This document shows positions 9,783 to 17,661 of a stretch of DNA of 64,000 nt, piece by piece. This stretch comes from an uncultured Chitinophaga sp. Its GTDB lineage: Bacteria; Bacteroidota; Bacteroidia; Chitinophagales; Chitinophagaceae. The notes under the pieces were generated by a model that saw only the letters and a list, made by a program, of their open reading frames with translations, did not search any database and was not told where the DNA came from. The stretch lies in contig NZ_CALEJS010000015.1 of the NCBI RefSeq assembly GCF_937898475.1, positions 620,001 to 684,000 on the forward strand, written 5' to 3'. Made by a program: the position numbers and the translations under genes. Within the stretch, counting starts at the first letter, position 1. Each line of letters starts with the position of its first letter.

Positions 9783-10739
9783 TCACGCATCCGCAATTTT
9801 TATCACCGTTTTGCCTCTGGCCCTGCCTGTTCTGCTTTTAGCGAGTGCAGCGGCTACATCTTCCAGTGAAATGGTAGTTTCAACAGGCACTTTTAATTTT
9901 CCGGCTTCTATCAGCGCAGTCAGATCATCCAATGATGCGGGAGTGCTCTTCGTTTCAAAATTACCACCTTTGAGGCGCCGCGCTTTCAGTACATCATCAT
10001 CTGCAACAAAAGCCGTAGTAAATGCAACACCACCTTCTTTTACGAGGGCGCTGTTAGCATTGAAGCCTTCCTGATCGCTCATCAGATCTATTAATCCGTC
10101 AATACCATTGGAATAAGCGCTTTGTATCTGCGCCGGCACGGGAGCTTTCTTATAATCTATTACTGCTGTTGCACCAAGCCCGCGGATATGTTCTGCAGCG
10201 GTAGTGCTGCCGGCAGTAGCAATCACTTTTAATCCTGCAGCGGCGGCCATTTGTACGGCAAATGAACCTACCCCGCCGGTAGCGCCTATGATCAGCAACG
10301 TTTGCCCCTTCTGCAACCCTGCGTGCTCCAGCAGCTGCAGGGCAGTCATGCCCGAGGTGGGCACCGCCGCAGCTGTTGCAAGTGATATGGACGAAGGAGC
10401 GTGCGTAATAGCTGCCTTTTCCGGGACGATCGCATATTCTGCGTAGGCGCCTTCTCCTATGGGGCTGTGAATGAATTGACCGTAGATCCTGTCTCCCGTC
10501 TTGAAGCGCGTAACGCCTTCTCCTACAGCCTCCACAACACCGGCGCCATCCACGCCAATGATCATCGGGAATTGATGGGGCATATGTCCATCCAGTATTC
10601 CATCAATCATTTTCCAGTCAAAAGGGTTCATACCGGCGGCGGATACACGCACCAGCAAAGTACCGGGACGAAGCCCCGGTTTGGGGAGATCCATTACTTC
10701 GGGAGTAGCACGGAACGCAGAAATGGCAACAGCTTTCAT
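9783..10739 (-). CDS. NADP-dependent quinone-oxidoreductase-like dehydrogenase (MDR family)
   Basis: A 318-residue zinc-independent medium-chain dehydrogenase/reductase. The GroES-like N-terminal domain contains AAGMNPFDWKMIDG and GVDGAGVVEAVGEGV, and the Rossmann fold starts at GATGGVGSFAVQMA with a helix continuing to IATAGS. The usual catalytic zinc ligands are absent, as in quinone oxidoreductases. It is transcribed away from an AraC-type regulator across a short gap that contains a 7-nt periodic element, so local regulation by that protein is plausible. Confidence 0.9.
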   Translation of the reverse strand: MKAVAISAFRATPEVMDLPKPGLRPGTLLVRVSAAGMNPFDWKMIDGILDGHMPHQFPMIIGVDGAGVVEAVGEGVTRFKTGDRIYGQFIHSPIGEGAYAEYAIVPEKAAITHAPSSISLATAAAVPTSGMTALQLLEHAGLQKGQTLLIIGATGGVGSFAVQMAAAAGLKVIATAGSTTAAEHIRGLGATAVIDYKKAPVPAQIQSAYSNGIDGLIDLMSDQEGFNANSALVKEGGVAFTTAFVADDDVLKARRLKGGNFETKSTPASLDDLTALIEAGKLKVPVETTISLEDVAAALAKSRTGRARGKTVIKIADA

Positions 10740-10744
10740 AGTCT

Positions 10745-10827
10745 GAGTTTGAAGTTTGAGGTTTGAGGTTCGAGGTTCGTTGGATGTTGGAAGTTATGAA
10801 CATACAACAAACAACTGCAAACCTTAA
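10745..10827. repeat. Period-7 quasi-palindromic element (GAGGTTT word)
   Basis: Consecutive heptamers starting at 10751 read gaagttt, gaggttt, gaggttc, gaggttc, gttggat and gttggaa; on the other side are acaaaca, actgcaa and accttaa up to 10827, approximately the reverse complement. It occupies the divergent gap between the dehydrogenase and the AraC-type gene. The longest frame of the AraC gene would start inside it. Confidence 0.8.
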
Positions 10828-10861
10828 AATTTTAGTCAATAAAGATAATTACTTTTATAGT

Positions 10862-11656
10862 ATGCAAATCGCACCTCCGCAGATACTGAGTGATGTAGTG
10901 AAACATTTCCTGGTGCTGGAACAGGATGAGGCCGTGTTGCGTCATCACCGGTTGTCGCCCGACGGGCATGCGGGCATCGTATGCTGCTACCGTGAACCAT
11001 TTGCGAAAAGCGATGAAGCGTTGTTACCCCGCAGCTTTGTATACGGACAGATCAGCAGGTTTCATGACCTGCTGTCCGGTGTTCATACCGGTATGCTGGT
11101 GGTGGTACTGCAACCTTATACACTGCATTTGCTCACCGGCATTCCTGCACAGGAGCTGACAGACCAGCTGATCAGCATGCCGCTGATATTCGGGCCTGCC
11201 TGGCAGGACCTGGAGGATAGCCTGATCCGGGCGGCAGACCACCATGTCAGACTGAAGCTGGTGATCCATTTCCTTATCCAACAGTTGCAGCAGCGGCATG
11301 CGCATGCTGATAACATGATCCGGCAGGCACTACCGCTAATATATCAAAGCAAGGGATGGATGCAGATAACATCGCTCTGTACGGGGCTGCATATCTCAGA
11401 AAGACAGCTGGAGCGTAAATTCCGTGAACAGATCGGGCTGAGTCCGAAGCAGTTCCTGCGTACCATCCGTTTCCGTCAGCTGTTAAAAGCATTGCAGCAG
11501 CGCCCCTCTCCCGCCCTAACCCAACTGGCATTTGATGCCGGGTATTATGACCAGCCGCATTTTAACCGTGAATTCCGTATGCTGGCGGGTATCACTCCCA
11601 AAGCGTATCAAAGCGCACGACTGCTGGCGCTCAATTATATACAGCTCCCTGCATAA
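10862..11656 (+). CDS. AraC-family transcriptional regulator
   Basis: A 264-residue DNA-binding regulator. The N-terminal half (PPQILSDVVKHFLVLEQDE) looks like the cupin-like sensing domain of this family (DUF6597-type), and the C-terminal 100 residues hold two helix-turn-helix units: LHISERQLERKFREQIGLSPKQFLR and LAFDAGYYDQPHFNREFRMLAGITPKAY. I chose the ATG at 10862; the frame stays open to 10763, but that part lies in the repeat element and encodes a low-quality leader. A box tactttta at 10850-10857 sits just before the start and may be a -7 element. Probable target: the divergent dehydrogenase gene. Confidence 0.88.
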   Translation: MQIAPPQILSDVVKHFLVLEQDEAVLRHHRLSPDGHAGIVCCYREPFAKSDEALLPRSFVYGQISRFHDLLSGVHTGMLVVVLQPYTLHLLTGIPAQELTDQLISMPLIFGPAWQDLEDSLIRAADHHVRLKLVIHFLIQQLQQRHAHADNMIRQALPLIYQSKGWMQITSLCTGLHISERQLERKFREQIGLSPKQFLRTIRFRQLLKALQQRPSPALTQLAFDAGYYDQPHFNREFRMLAGITPKAYQSARLLALNYIQLPA

Positions 11657-11673
11657 GGTCGGATTTTTACAAG

Positions 11674-11701
11674 TTTGCACTCGCAGCATGGCCTACCTTT
11701 G
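11674..11701 (+). promoter_or_regulatory. Bacteroidota-type promoter of the nitrilase gene
   Basis: TACCTTTG at 11694-11701 matches the -7 consensus TAnnTTTG exactly, and TTTG at 11674-11677 can serve as the -33 box with a 16-nt spacer. The start codon follows 18 nt downstream. Confidence 0.6.
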
Positions 11702-11719
11702 CAGTCATAATCCATTCAC

Positions 11720-12673
11720 ATGCAAGCCTTAAAAATAGCTACCGCACAGTTTGAGCATCGCAGTGCCGATAAAGCCTATAACCTGGAAATCATCCGCCGG
11801 ATGGCGCTGGATGCTTCCCAGGCAGGCGCACAGGTGATCGCCTTCCATGAATGTTCTGTCAGCGGCTATACCTTTGCCCGTCAACTCTCCAAAGTGCAGC
11901 TGCTGGAAGTAGCAGAGCGCATTCCAGAAGGCCCCAGTATTCAGACACTGACTGACATTGCCGCCGAAGCCAATATCACGATCCTTGCCGGACTGTTTGA
12001 GAAAGATGCGGAAGACCATCTCTATAAAGCCTATGTCTGCGTAAACGCCCAGGGCCTGGTGGCCAGATTCAGGAAACTGCATCCGTTCATTAACCCGCAC
12101 CTGATACCGGGCAACCAATACGTAGTATTTGACCTGCATGGCTGGAAATGTGGTATCCTGATCTGCTACGACAATAACATCATCGAAAACGTAAGAGCTA
12201 CCGCCCTGCTGGGTGCAGACATTATCTTCATGCCCCATGTAACCATGTGCACACCGTCTACCCGGCCGGGCGCCGGCTTTGTAGACAAACAGCTCTGGCA
12301 GAACCGGGAAAATGATCCTACCTCCCTCCGTATTGAGTTTGACGGTTTAAAAGGGCGCGCATGGCTGATGAAATGGCTGCCTGCACGTGCCTACGATAAT
12401 GGCGTTTACGTAGTATTTTCCAATGCCATCGGCATGGATGATGATCAGCTGAAGAACGGGTGCGCAATGATCCTGGATCCGTTTGGAGATATACTGGCAG
12501 AATGCCGGCAGCTGGGCAATGATATCGCCATAGCTAACTGTACCCCTGAAAAGCTGGAACAGGCAGGCGGTTTCCGTTACCGGAAGGCCAGGAGGCCCGA
12601 GCTGTATGCAGATATAATCGGGCAGGCACATAAGGCGGAACAGCAGGTGGTATGGTTAAATAAACAGCGCTAG
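11720..12673 (+). CDS. Nitrilase-superfamily carbon-nitrogen hydrolase
   Basis: A 317-residue cytoplasmic amidase of the nitrilase superfamily. The Glu-Lys-Cys catalytic triad is visible: Glu44 in AFHECSVSGY, Lys119 in RKLHPF, and Cys149 in LICYDNN. Family members cut amides such as N-carbamoyl compounds or omega-amides; the sequence does not decide which. The gene ends with its stop codon overlapping that of the convergent CLC gene by 4 nt. Nearby urease could use ammonia-related chemistry, but that link is only a guess. Confidence 0.88.
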   Translation: MQALKIATAQFEHRSADKAYNLEIIRRMALDASQAGAQVIAFHECSVSGYTFARQLSKVQLLEVAERIPEGPSIQTLTDIAAEANITILAGLFEKDAEDHLYKAYVCVNAQGLVARFRKLHPFINPHLIPGNQYVVFDLHGWKCGILICYDNNIIENVRATALLGADIIFMPHVTMCTPSTRPGAGFVDKQLWQNRENDPTSLRIEFDGLKGRAWLMKWLPARAYDNGVYVVFSNAIGMDDDQLKNGCAMILDPFGDILAECRQLGNDIAIANCTPEKLEQAGGFRYRKARRPELYADIIGQAHKAEQQVVWLNKQR

Positions 12674-13956
12674 GGCTGTTTTGGTACTGCCAGCTTTTGC
12701 GCCTTATAGATGCCGCTATGACCACTAAAATAGTACGCTGTGAAGCAGGCTACGGCGAAGTATAATATATGCTCTGTGCCGAAAAGCTCTGCGCCCATCA
12801 GTGTACAGGCGATAGGTGTATTGGTGGCACCGGCAAACACCGCGATGAATCCAAGTCCGGCGAAAAGGTCTACCGGCGCCCCCAAAAGTAAAGCCAGGGT
12901 GTTGCCCAGGGTAGCACCGATGAAGAACAATGGTGTTACCTCTCCTCCTTTAAAACCCATGCCCAGGGTGATCGCGGTAAACAATAATTTCCATAACCAG
13001 CTCCAGGTGTCAGCGCCACCGGCGTGAAATGCATTGACGATACTTACGCCGGAAGGGTCTTTACTGTAAACACCCAGGCCCAGGTAATCTTCGCTGCCAA
13101 GGGCCCAGGCAAAAACAATGATGATCACTCCGCCGAGGGCGGGTATCAGCCAGGCCGGCCGGATGTACCGTTGGGCTGTATGTTTAATAAGATGCATGGA
13201 ATTGGCAAAAGCGTAGCTGGCCAGTCCGAAGGCCACGCCTGCCAGGATCACCCGGGCCAGCAGCCAGAGATCAATATGTAAGAAGGGAAGAAAAGGCAGC
13301 GCATTGCCGTGTATGTAGTGGATAGCGTAATGTGTATGCTGTATGCCCCAGGCGCTGCAGATAATATCTGCAAATACAGCGGAGATGAGGCAAGGCAGCA
13401 GCGCATCATAGCGGATCACGCCGATGGCCAGCACTTCCAGGGCAAATACAGCGCCCGCCAATGGGGTGCCGAATACGGCGCCAAAACCGGCTGCGATACC
13501 GCTCATCAGGAGCATGCGAAGATCCTTTTCGCTTAGCTTCATCCAGCGGCCCAGCATATTGGCCATACTGCCGCCTATCTGTACTGCTGTGCCCTCACGA
13601 CCGGCGGAGCCACCAAAAAGATGGGTTGCCACCGTGGTAAGCAGCACCAGCGGCGCCATACGGGCAGGAACACCCCCTCCCGGCTGATGGATCTCTTCCA
13701 TAATGAGGTTATTTCCTCCTTCAGCGTTCTTCCCCAGTCTCTTGTATAAAAAATAAATACCGATACCTGCCAGGGGCAGCAGGTATAAGAGCCATTCATG
13801 CTGCCAGCGTGTATGCGTAGCTTTATCCAGCAGCCAGAGGAACAAGGCTACCAGCGATCCGGTGATAATGGATACGGGAATAGCCAGGATGGTCCAGCGA
13901 ATGAGGTGGTAAGCGATTGCGAATTGTTCGAAAGAAGATTTGATTTTTTTGATCAT
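12670..13956 (-). CDS. CLC-F type fluoride/proton antiporter
   Basis: A 428-residue membrane protein of the CLC family with about ten or more hydrophobic helices and no CBS domains. Residues 81-85 read GNNLI where chloride channels carry GSGIP, and residues 119-123 read GREGT with Glu121 as the likely proton gate. GNNLI-type signatures are known from the fluoride-specific CLC-F branch. This agrees with the fluoride riboswitch directly upstream. It would expel cytoplasmic fluoride in exchange for protons. The ATG at 13956 is preceded by AGGACT inside the switch helix. Chloride transport remains possible but is less likely given the riboswitch. Confidence 0.88.
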   Translation of the reverse strand: MIKKIKSSFEQFAIAYHLIRWTILAIPVSIITGSLVALFLWLLDKATHTRWQHEWLLYLLPLAGIGIYFLYKRLGKNAEGGNNLIMEEIHQPGGGVPARMAPLVLLTTVATHLFGGSAGREGTAVQIGGSMANMLGRWMKLSEKDLRMLLMSGIAAGFGAVFGTPLAGAVFALEVLAIGVIRYDALLPCLISAVFADIICSAWGIQHTHYAIHYIHGNALPFLPFLHIDLWLLARVILAGVAFGLASYAFANSMHLIKHTAQRYIRPAWLIPALGGVIIIVFAWALGSEDYLGLGVYSKDPSGVSIVNAFHAGGADTWSWLWKLLFTAITLGMGFKGGEVTPLFFIGATLGNTLALLLGAPVDLFAGLGFIAVFAGATNTPIACTLMGAELFGTEHILYFAVACFTAYYFSGHSGIYKAQKLAVPKQP

Positions 13957-13959
13957 AGT

Positions 13960-14064
13960 CCTACAAATAAATGACGACGGCTTTATTAAGCCATTTGATA
14001 TTTGTAGGCGCCATCAGTCCGGTAAATGGACGGTTCTTGTGCAGGAAGACACCATTTCCTGGTT
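13960..14064 (-). promoter_or_regulatory. Fluoride (crcB-type) riboswitch with expression platform
   Basis: Read on the minus strand, the aptamer runs from GGAAATGG (about 14064) through AAGAACCG to CTGATGGCGCC and CCTAC near 14004. GGTGTC can pair with GGCGCC as in the known P1-like helix of crcB motif RNAs. The 3' strand CCTACAAATA (minus; 13999-14008) is perfectly complementary to TATTTGTAGG (minus; 13960-13969), which ends 3 nt before the CLC start codon. Fluoride binding should keep CCTAC in the aptamer and free the start region, giving a translational ON switch. A small inner hairpin, GGCTT/AAGCC, lies at 13979-13992. Confidence 0.88.
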
Positions 14065-14099
14065 TGGAGGACGAAATTAGCGATTAATCGGGAATAATC

Positions 14100-14804
14100 C
14101 TACCATCCCATAAACACCATCCCTATCCCACATATCGTTACCGTAGCGCCGCCTATCGCGTGGATATATCTTTCCAGCTTATCCGTTCTCAGGAAAGAAT
14201 AGCCGTAGTATCCCAGCAGCACCATCGTTACCATGGTGATCAGCGTGAACACGGTAAAGGTGATGATCAGCGCTGCGATACCGAAAGTGGATTTCCGTGC
14301 AGCAGGATAGGTAAGCAAAGGGATCAGCGGCTCGCACGGGCCCAGCACGAAAATGATAAACATGATCCAGGGTGTTACCCTGGTGCGTTGCTGCGGGTAT
14401 ACCGGACCTTCGCCATGCTGATGCTCATACACGTACACCGAGCCATCGTCATAGCGGTCAAAATGTTTATGTGGCCGGTTAAGGTAAGCACGGCGAAGCC
14501 CCCATACCAGGTAAGCCAGGCCAAAGAAAAGTAAAGCCCAGCCGGCAATGCCGCCACGTATACCTTCCAGCCAGGTAATCTTAGATAACTCCCATCCAAG
14601 GAAAACGCCCAATAGTCCTAATAGTACAGAACTGCCTACGTGCCCGATGCCACAGAGCACCGTCCAGAAAATGGTTCTGGTAACAGACCAGTTGCGGGAC
14701 TGGGATAAGGCTATAAAAGGCATATAATGATCCGGGCCTGTGGCAGTGTGTATACAGGCGATGGTAATGGCAGTAAGTAGTAAAGCGCCTATCTCTGTGG
14801 TCAT
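14100..14804 (-). CDS. UreH-like permease, probable nickel uptake for urease
   Basis: A 234-residue protein with about six hydrophobic segments, last gene of the urease operon. The first helix holds HTATGPDHYMPF (residues 18-29), a His-x5-Asp-His pattern like the metal motif of NiCoT, HupE and UreH transporters. A cytoplasmic His-rich loop (NRPHKHFDRYDD, then EHQHGEG) lies in the middle. Its ATG overlaps the ureD stop codon (ATGA), so the two are translationally coupled. The context and motif point to nickel import for the urease active site; transport itself is not shown by the sequence. Confidence 0.8.
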   Translation of the reverse strand: MTTEIGALLLTAITIACIHTATGPDHYMPFIALSQSRNWSVTRTIFWTVLCGIGHVGSSVLLGLLGVFLGWELSKITWLEGIRGGIAGWALLFFGLAYLVWGLRRAYLNRPHKHFDRYDDGSVYVYEHQHGEGPVYPQQRTRVTPWIMFIIFVLGPCEPLIPLLTYPAARKSTFGIAALIITFTVFTLITMVTMVLLGYYGYSFLRTDKLERYIHAIGGATVTICGIGMVFMGW

Positions 14805-15613
14805 ACTTCGTTTAATTTATTTTGCCGTTTGAAGATCGCTCCAGACCATAACGTTTCTTCCATACTGCGGAGGCAATTGAACAACTGTTCAGCGCCGTGC
14901 CCCAGTATTCGCAGCACAATAGCCGGACCGGCGCTTTGAGTAACACCGAAAGCAATATCGGGTTCATGGGCCAGCAGTTCCAGCAGGCAGTCTGCCACCG
15001 GCGGCGCATCGGGCCGGGTATCGGCATAAATGAACGTAGCCTGGTGGGTGAAGCCTTCCATTTGTCCAGGTTCAGCTACGTTTAACCTGGATGGTTGTAT
15101 GATCAGGTTATCCTTCAGGATCAATTTCCCTTTGTAACGCAGCTCCGTAATATTATGGAACAGGCGGAATTTAAACACCTCCCCGTTCAGTTTTCTGCCG
15201 CAGGTAAGGATCTCTCCCCATACCAGCCGGCTGCCTGCTGCGAGGTTGATTCGGTTATGCCCTTCAAATACTGCATCCGTATGTGGTACTATGGGATGCG
15301 GCACATAACTGAAGAATGCACCCTCTCCGATGCTCAGGTCCATCTGCTGGCGGGCCCCCGTCTGCATACTATACAACCGCTGGTAGGCCTGTGTTTGTAA
15401 TTGCAAACGTGCACCTGTACTAACGTCTATCGTTATACGGTAATCGTCACCGTTCAGCATGCCGGGCGAGGCCGTCATCAGCATCAGGCAAAGGGCTTTG
15501 TCAGCCCGGTAGGCCCCTATATCCGCCAGCTTGAAGGGTTTGGTATAATAGCTCTCCTTCAGGTAGGTAATACCCTTGCGAACGCCTGTTGCTATTTTCA
15601 GTTCGCTGATCAT
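14801..15613 (-). CDS. ureD: Urease accessory protein UreD
   Basis: A 270-residue UreD/UreH-type chaperone, which binds apo-urease and with UreF and UreG inserts nickel. Typical segments are YYTKPFKLADI, MTASPGMLNGDDYRI, LQTQAYQRLYSM, VPHPIVPHTDAVFEG and WGEILTCGRKLNGE. Length is normal. Its start overlaps the ureG stop by 4 nt and its stop overlaps the permease start, so the 3' half of the operon is tightly coupled. Confidence 0.94.
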   Translation of the reverse strand: MISELKIATGVRKGITYLKESYYTKPFKLADIGAYRADKALCLMLMTASPGMLNGDDYRITIDVSTGARLQLQTQAYQRLYSMQTGARQQMDLSIGEGAFFSYVPHPIVPHTDAVFEGHNRINLAAGSRLVWGEILTCGRKLNGEVFKFRLFHNITELRYKGKLILKDNLIIQPSRLNVAEPGQMEGFTHQATFIYADTRPDAPPVADCLLELLAHEPDIAFGVTQSAGPAIVLRILGHGAEQLFNCLRSMEETLWSGAIFKRQNKLNEV

Positions 15614-16242
15614 CGGTGCAGCTTAGGTTCTGCAATATCTTCCAGCAGGGCGTATTTTCTGATCCAGCTGATCACATCTTCCACTCCTACCCCTTTCATC
15701 AGGTCCGTAAATACAAAGGGCTGGCCTTTGCGCATCAGCCGGGCATCACGTTCCATCACTTCCAGGCTGGCGCCTACATAGGGTGCCAGGTCTATCTTGT
15801 TGATCACCAGCAGGTCGGAACGGGTAATACCCGGGCCGCCTTTTCGGGGTATCTTGTCGCCTTCGGCCACATCGATCACAAAGATGGTGACATCTGCCAG
15901 GTCGGGACTGAAAGTAGCAGAAAGATTATCGCCGCCGCTTTCTATAAAGATGAGTTGTATGGCTGGAAAACGGGCCGCCATTTCATCCACGGCCTCCAGG
16001 TTCATGCTGGCGTCTTCCCGGATGGCGGTATGGGGACAACCGCCGGTTTCCACACCGATAATACGTTCTGCCGGCAGCAGGCTGTTTTTTGTAAGGAACT
16101 CAGCATCCTCTTTTGTATAAATATCATTGGTGATCACTCCCAGATCGTACTGGTGAGCCATATTGCGCGACAGCCTTTCTATCAGGGCTGTTTTACCTGA
16201 ACCCACAGGGCCTGCAATACCTATTTTGACATACTTTCTCAT
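15610..16242 (-). CDS. ureG: Urease accessory GTPase UreG
   Basis: A 210-residue SIMIBI-class GTPase that powers nickel delivery to urease. The P-loop GPVGSGKTAL is at residues 11-20. The metal-binding CPH motif is in GGCPHTAIREDAS, the Walker B-like segment is IFIESGGDNL, and the base-specificity motif is NKIDLAP. It is the most conserved accessory protein and shows no missing residues. Confidence 0.96.
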   Translation of the reverse strand: MRKYVKIGIAGPVGSGKTALIERLSRNMAHQYDLGVITNDIYTKEDAEFLTKNSLLPAERIIGVETGGCPHTAIREDASMNLEAVDEMAARFPAIQLIFIESGGDNLSATFSPDLADVTIFVIDVAEGDKIPRKGGPGITRSDLLVINKIDLAPYVGASLEVMERDARLMRKGQPFVFTDLMKGVGVEDVISWIRKYALLEDIAEPKLHR

Positions 16243-16254
16243 AATATTCCAGAC

Positions 16255-16935
16255 TCAGGACATGTATAAACGTGAATATAATCTTTCATGCTGCATACAG
16301 CGGATATCAAAACCCGGGTTACAGCAGCCCAGCCAGGCGGGATCCGGCTCCATAGTGAGCGATGCCAGCTCTCTCAGTAAAGGCTGCAGGCGGAACAGGA
16401 TATCCTGGCCGTCCAACTGGCCGAGCGGTACGAGTTTTACACTGTTGGTGACCATCCCCACGGCGGCATTGTAGTAAAAAGCTTTCAAAGCATCCAGCTT
16501 GGGCGTGGCTAACAGGCAGGCGTAAATGCCATACATAAGACAATAGTGTCCGCTGGCATTCCCCTGCTGTATGGCCTGCTCATACCCCTGCACAAATGCA
16601 GGCCGCAGGTAACGGCTGAATATCTTCAGCAGGCGAACGCCCAGCTTCTGGCTGGCCTGGCGGATCTCGCGCGGTATCTTGAGCGCGCTGCATTCCTCAT
16701 CCAGCAGCAGCAAGGCGTCCAGATCATTCCTGGCAGCAGCATCATAGGCCAGGCTGGCAAAAGCAGCATCGTTGTAACGGAGATTACTTGCCAGCATGCT
16801 TTGTATATAAGCCGCTGCAGTTGCGGCATTATGTACGAGCCCCTGCTGCACATAGGTTTCCAGCCCATTGGAATGGGTATAGCCGCCTATCGGCAAAGTA
16901 GGATCAGAAAGGTGCAGTAAGGACAACAAATGCAT
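16255..16935 (-). CDS. ureF: Urease accessory protein UreF
   Basis: A 226-residue all-helical protein that links UreD and UreG in nickel insertion. The start MHLLSLLHLSDPTLPIGGY at 16935 matches the usual N-terminus (…LSDPxLPIGGFSHSxGLE), followed by THSNGLETYVQQG. The frame is open for 29 more codons, but that stretch is translated from a repeat element and reads as the period-8 peptide QTFKRSNP, so it is not part of the protein. It lies 12 nt upstream of ureG. Confidence 0.92.
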   Translation of the reverse strand: MHLLSLLHLSDPTLPIGGYTHSNGLETYVQQGLVHNAATAAAYIQSMLASNLRYNDAAFASLAYDAAARNDLDALLLLDEECSALKIPREIRQASQKLGVRLLKIFSRYLRPAFVQGYEQAIQQGNASGHYCLMYGIYACLLATPKLDALKAFYYNAAVGMVTNSVKLVPLGQLDGQDILFRLQPLLRELASLTMEPDPAWLGCCNPGFDIRCMQHERLYSRLYMS

Positions 16936-16939
16936 GTTG

Positions 16940-17043
16940 GAAAGTTTGAAAGTTTGAGGATTTGAGCGTTTGAATGTTTGTGGATCTGAAGATGTCTGAT
17001 AATGCAGGTCACAACCAAACATTCAAACTTTCAAACGCTTAAA
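16940..17043. repeat. Period-8 quasi-palindromic element inside the urease operon
   Basis: Octamers from 16940 read gaaagttt, gaaagttt, gaggattt, gagcgttt, gaatgttt; the right arm from 17020 reads cattcaaa, ctttcaaa, cgcttaaa. GTTTGAATGTTT on the left has an exact reverse complement on the right, and the longer 29-nt arms agree at 24 positions. The ureE stop codon at 17039 lies in the right arm. It separates ureE from ureF within one operon. Confidence 0.88.
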
Positions 17044-17536
17044 CTGATTTTGTTAAGTTCATGATCTTCTGGAAAAGTGTACTGCCGCTGCTGCCATGCT
17101 GATGCGGCGCCACATTGGAGCGAAGCATATTGGTGAGCTTGCGCATGTTTTTTTGCGGCTGGTAGCCGGCGGCTTCCAGCCATTTAAACAGCGGTTCTTC
17201 CCAGGGGATCAGCACTTCATTATCCTGGATGAAGATGGGTAAATGTTTATTCCCTATCTCGTAGCATACGGTACCCATTTCCAGCATGGTGGCCGGCTTT
17301 ACTACGATGGCTTCGCAGGGCAGTATATCTACCACTACGGCAGTGGTATCATCCATATACACCACATCGCCCTGCTGCAGGCGCTGTCCCTGTTTCAGCA
17401 GGCGTAATGCCACTTCACGACCGCTGGCAGTATGCCGGCGCTGTATGCGGCGGGTGGTTTCGTACCACTCCATCTGCAGCAGGTCTGCCTGGCGATCGCC
17501 AATATCAATATTGCCCAGAACGTCTTCGATGATCAT
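17039..17536 (-). CDS. ureE: Urease accessory nickel metallochaperone UreE
   Basis: A 165-residue UreE that collects nickel and passes it to UreG. Motifs include the N-terminal peptide-binding domain (MEWYETTRRIQRRHTASGREVAL) and the metal-binding domain with MGTVCYEIGNKHLPIF, where the conserved His of GNKHLP is present. The C-terminus has only a short His cluster (APHQHGSS) instead of a long His tail. I chose ATG at 17536; a GTG two codons upstream (17542) is possible. It is separated from ureC and ureF by repeat elements rather than short linkers. Confidence 0.92.
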   Translation of the reverse strand: MIIEDVLGNIDIGDRQADLLQMEWYETTRRIQRRHTASGREVALRLLKQGQRLQQGDVVYMDDTTAVVVDILPCEAIVVKPATMLEMGTVCYEIGNKHLPIFIQDNEVLIPWEEPLFKWLEAAGYQPQKNMRKLTNMLRSNVAPHQHGSSGSTLFQKIMNLTKSV

Positions 17537-17556
17537 CAACACATGTTTGAAAATTG

Positions 17557-17661
17557 CAGTTTAAGGTTTGAGGTGGGTGAGAAGTTAGCGGTTCAAAACC
17601 TGTGAACCTGGTTGGCACACCTGCCCTGAACCACAAACTTCAAACCTCAAAACTCAAACTA
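17557..17661. repeat. Period-7 quasi-palindromic element between ureC and ureE
   Basis: The right arm (17634-17661) consists of heptamers caaactt, caaacct, caaaact, caaacta, and the left arm (from about 17557) of cagttta, aggtttg, aggtggg, its approximate reverse complement. The ureC stop codon at 17659-17661 is the last unit. An inner GGTTC/GAACC pair lies in the loop. It sits inside the urease operon. Confidence 0.82.

Noticed and set aside
16940..17661. Tandem repeats taken as a CRISPR array
   Set aside because: Units are 7-8 nt and degenerate, with no repeat-spacer structure and no cas genes.
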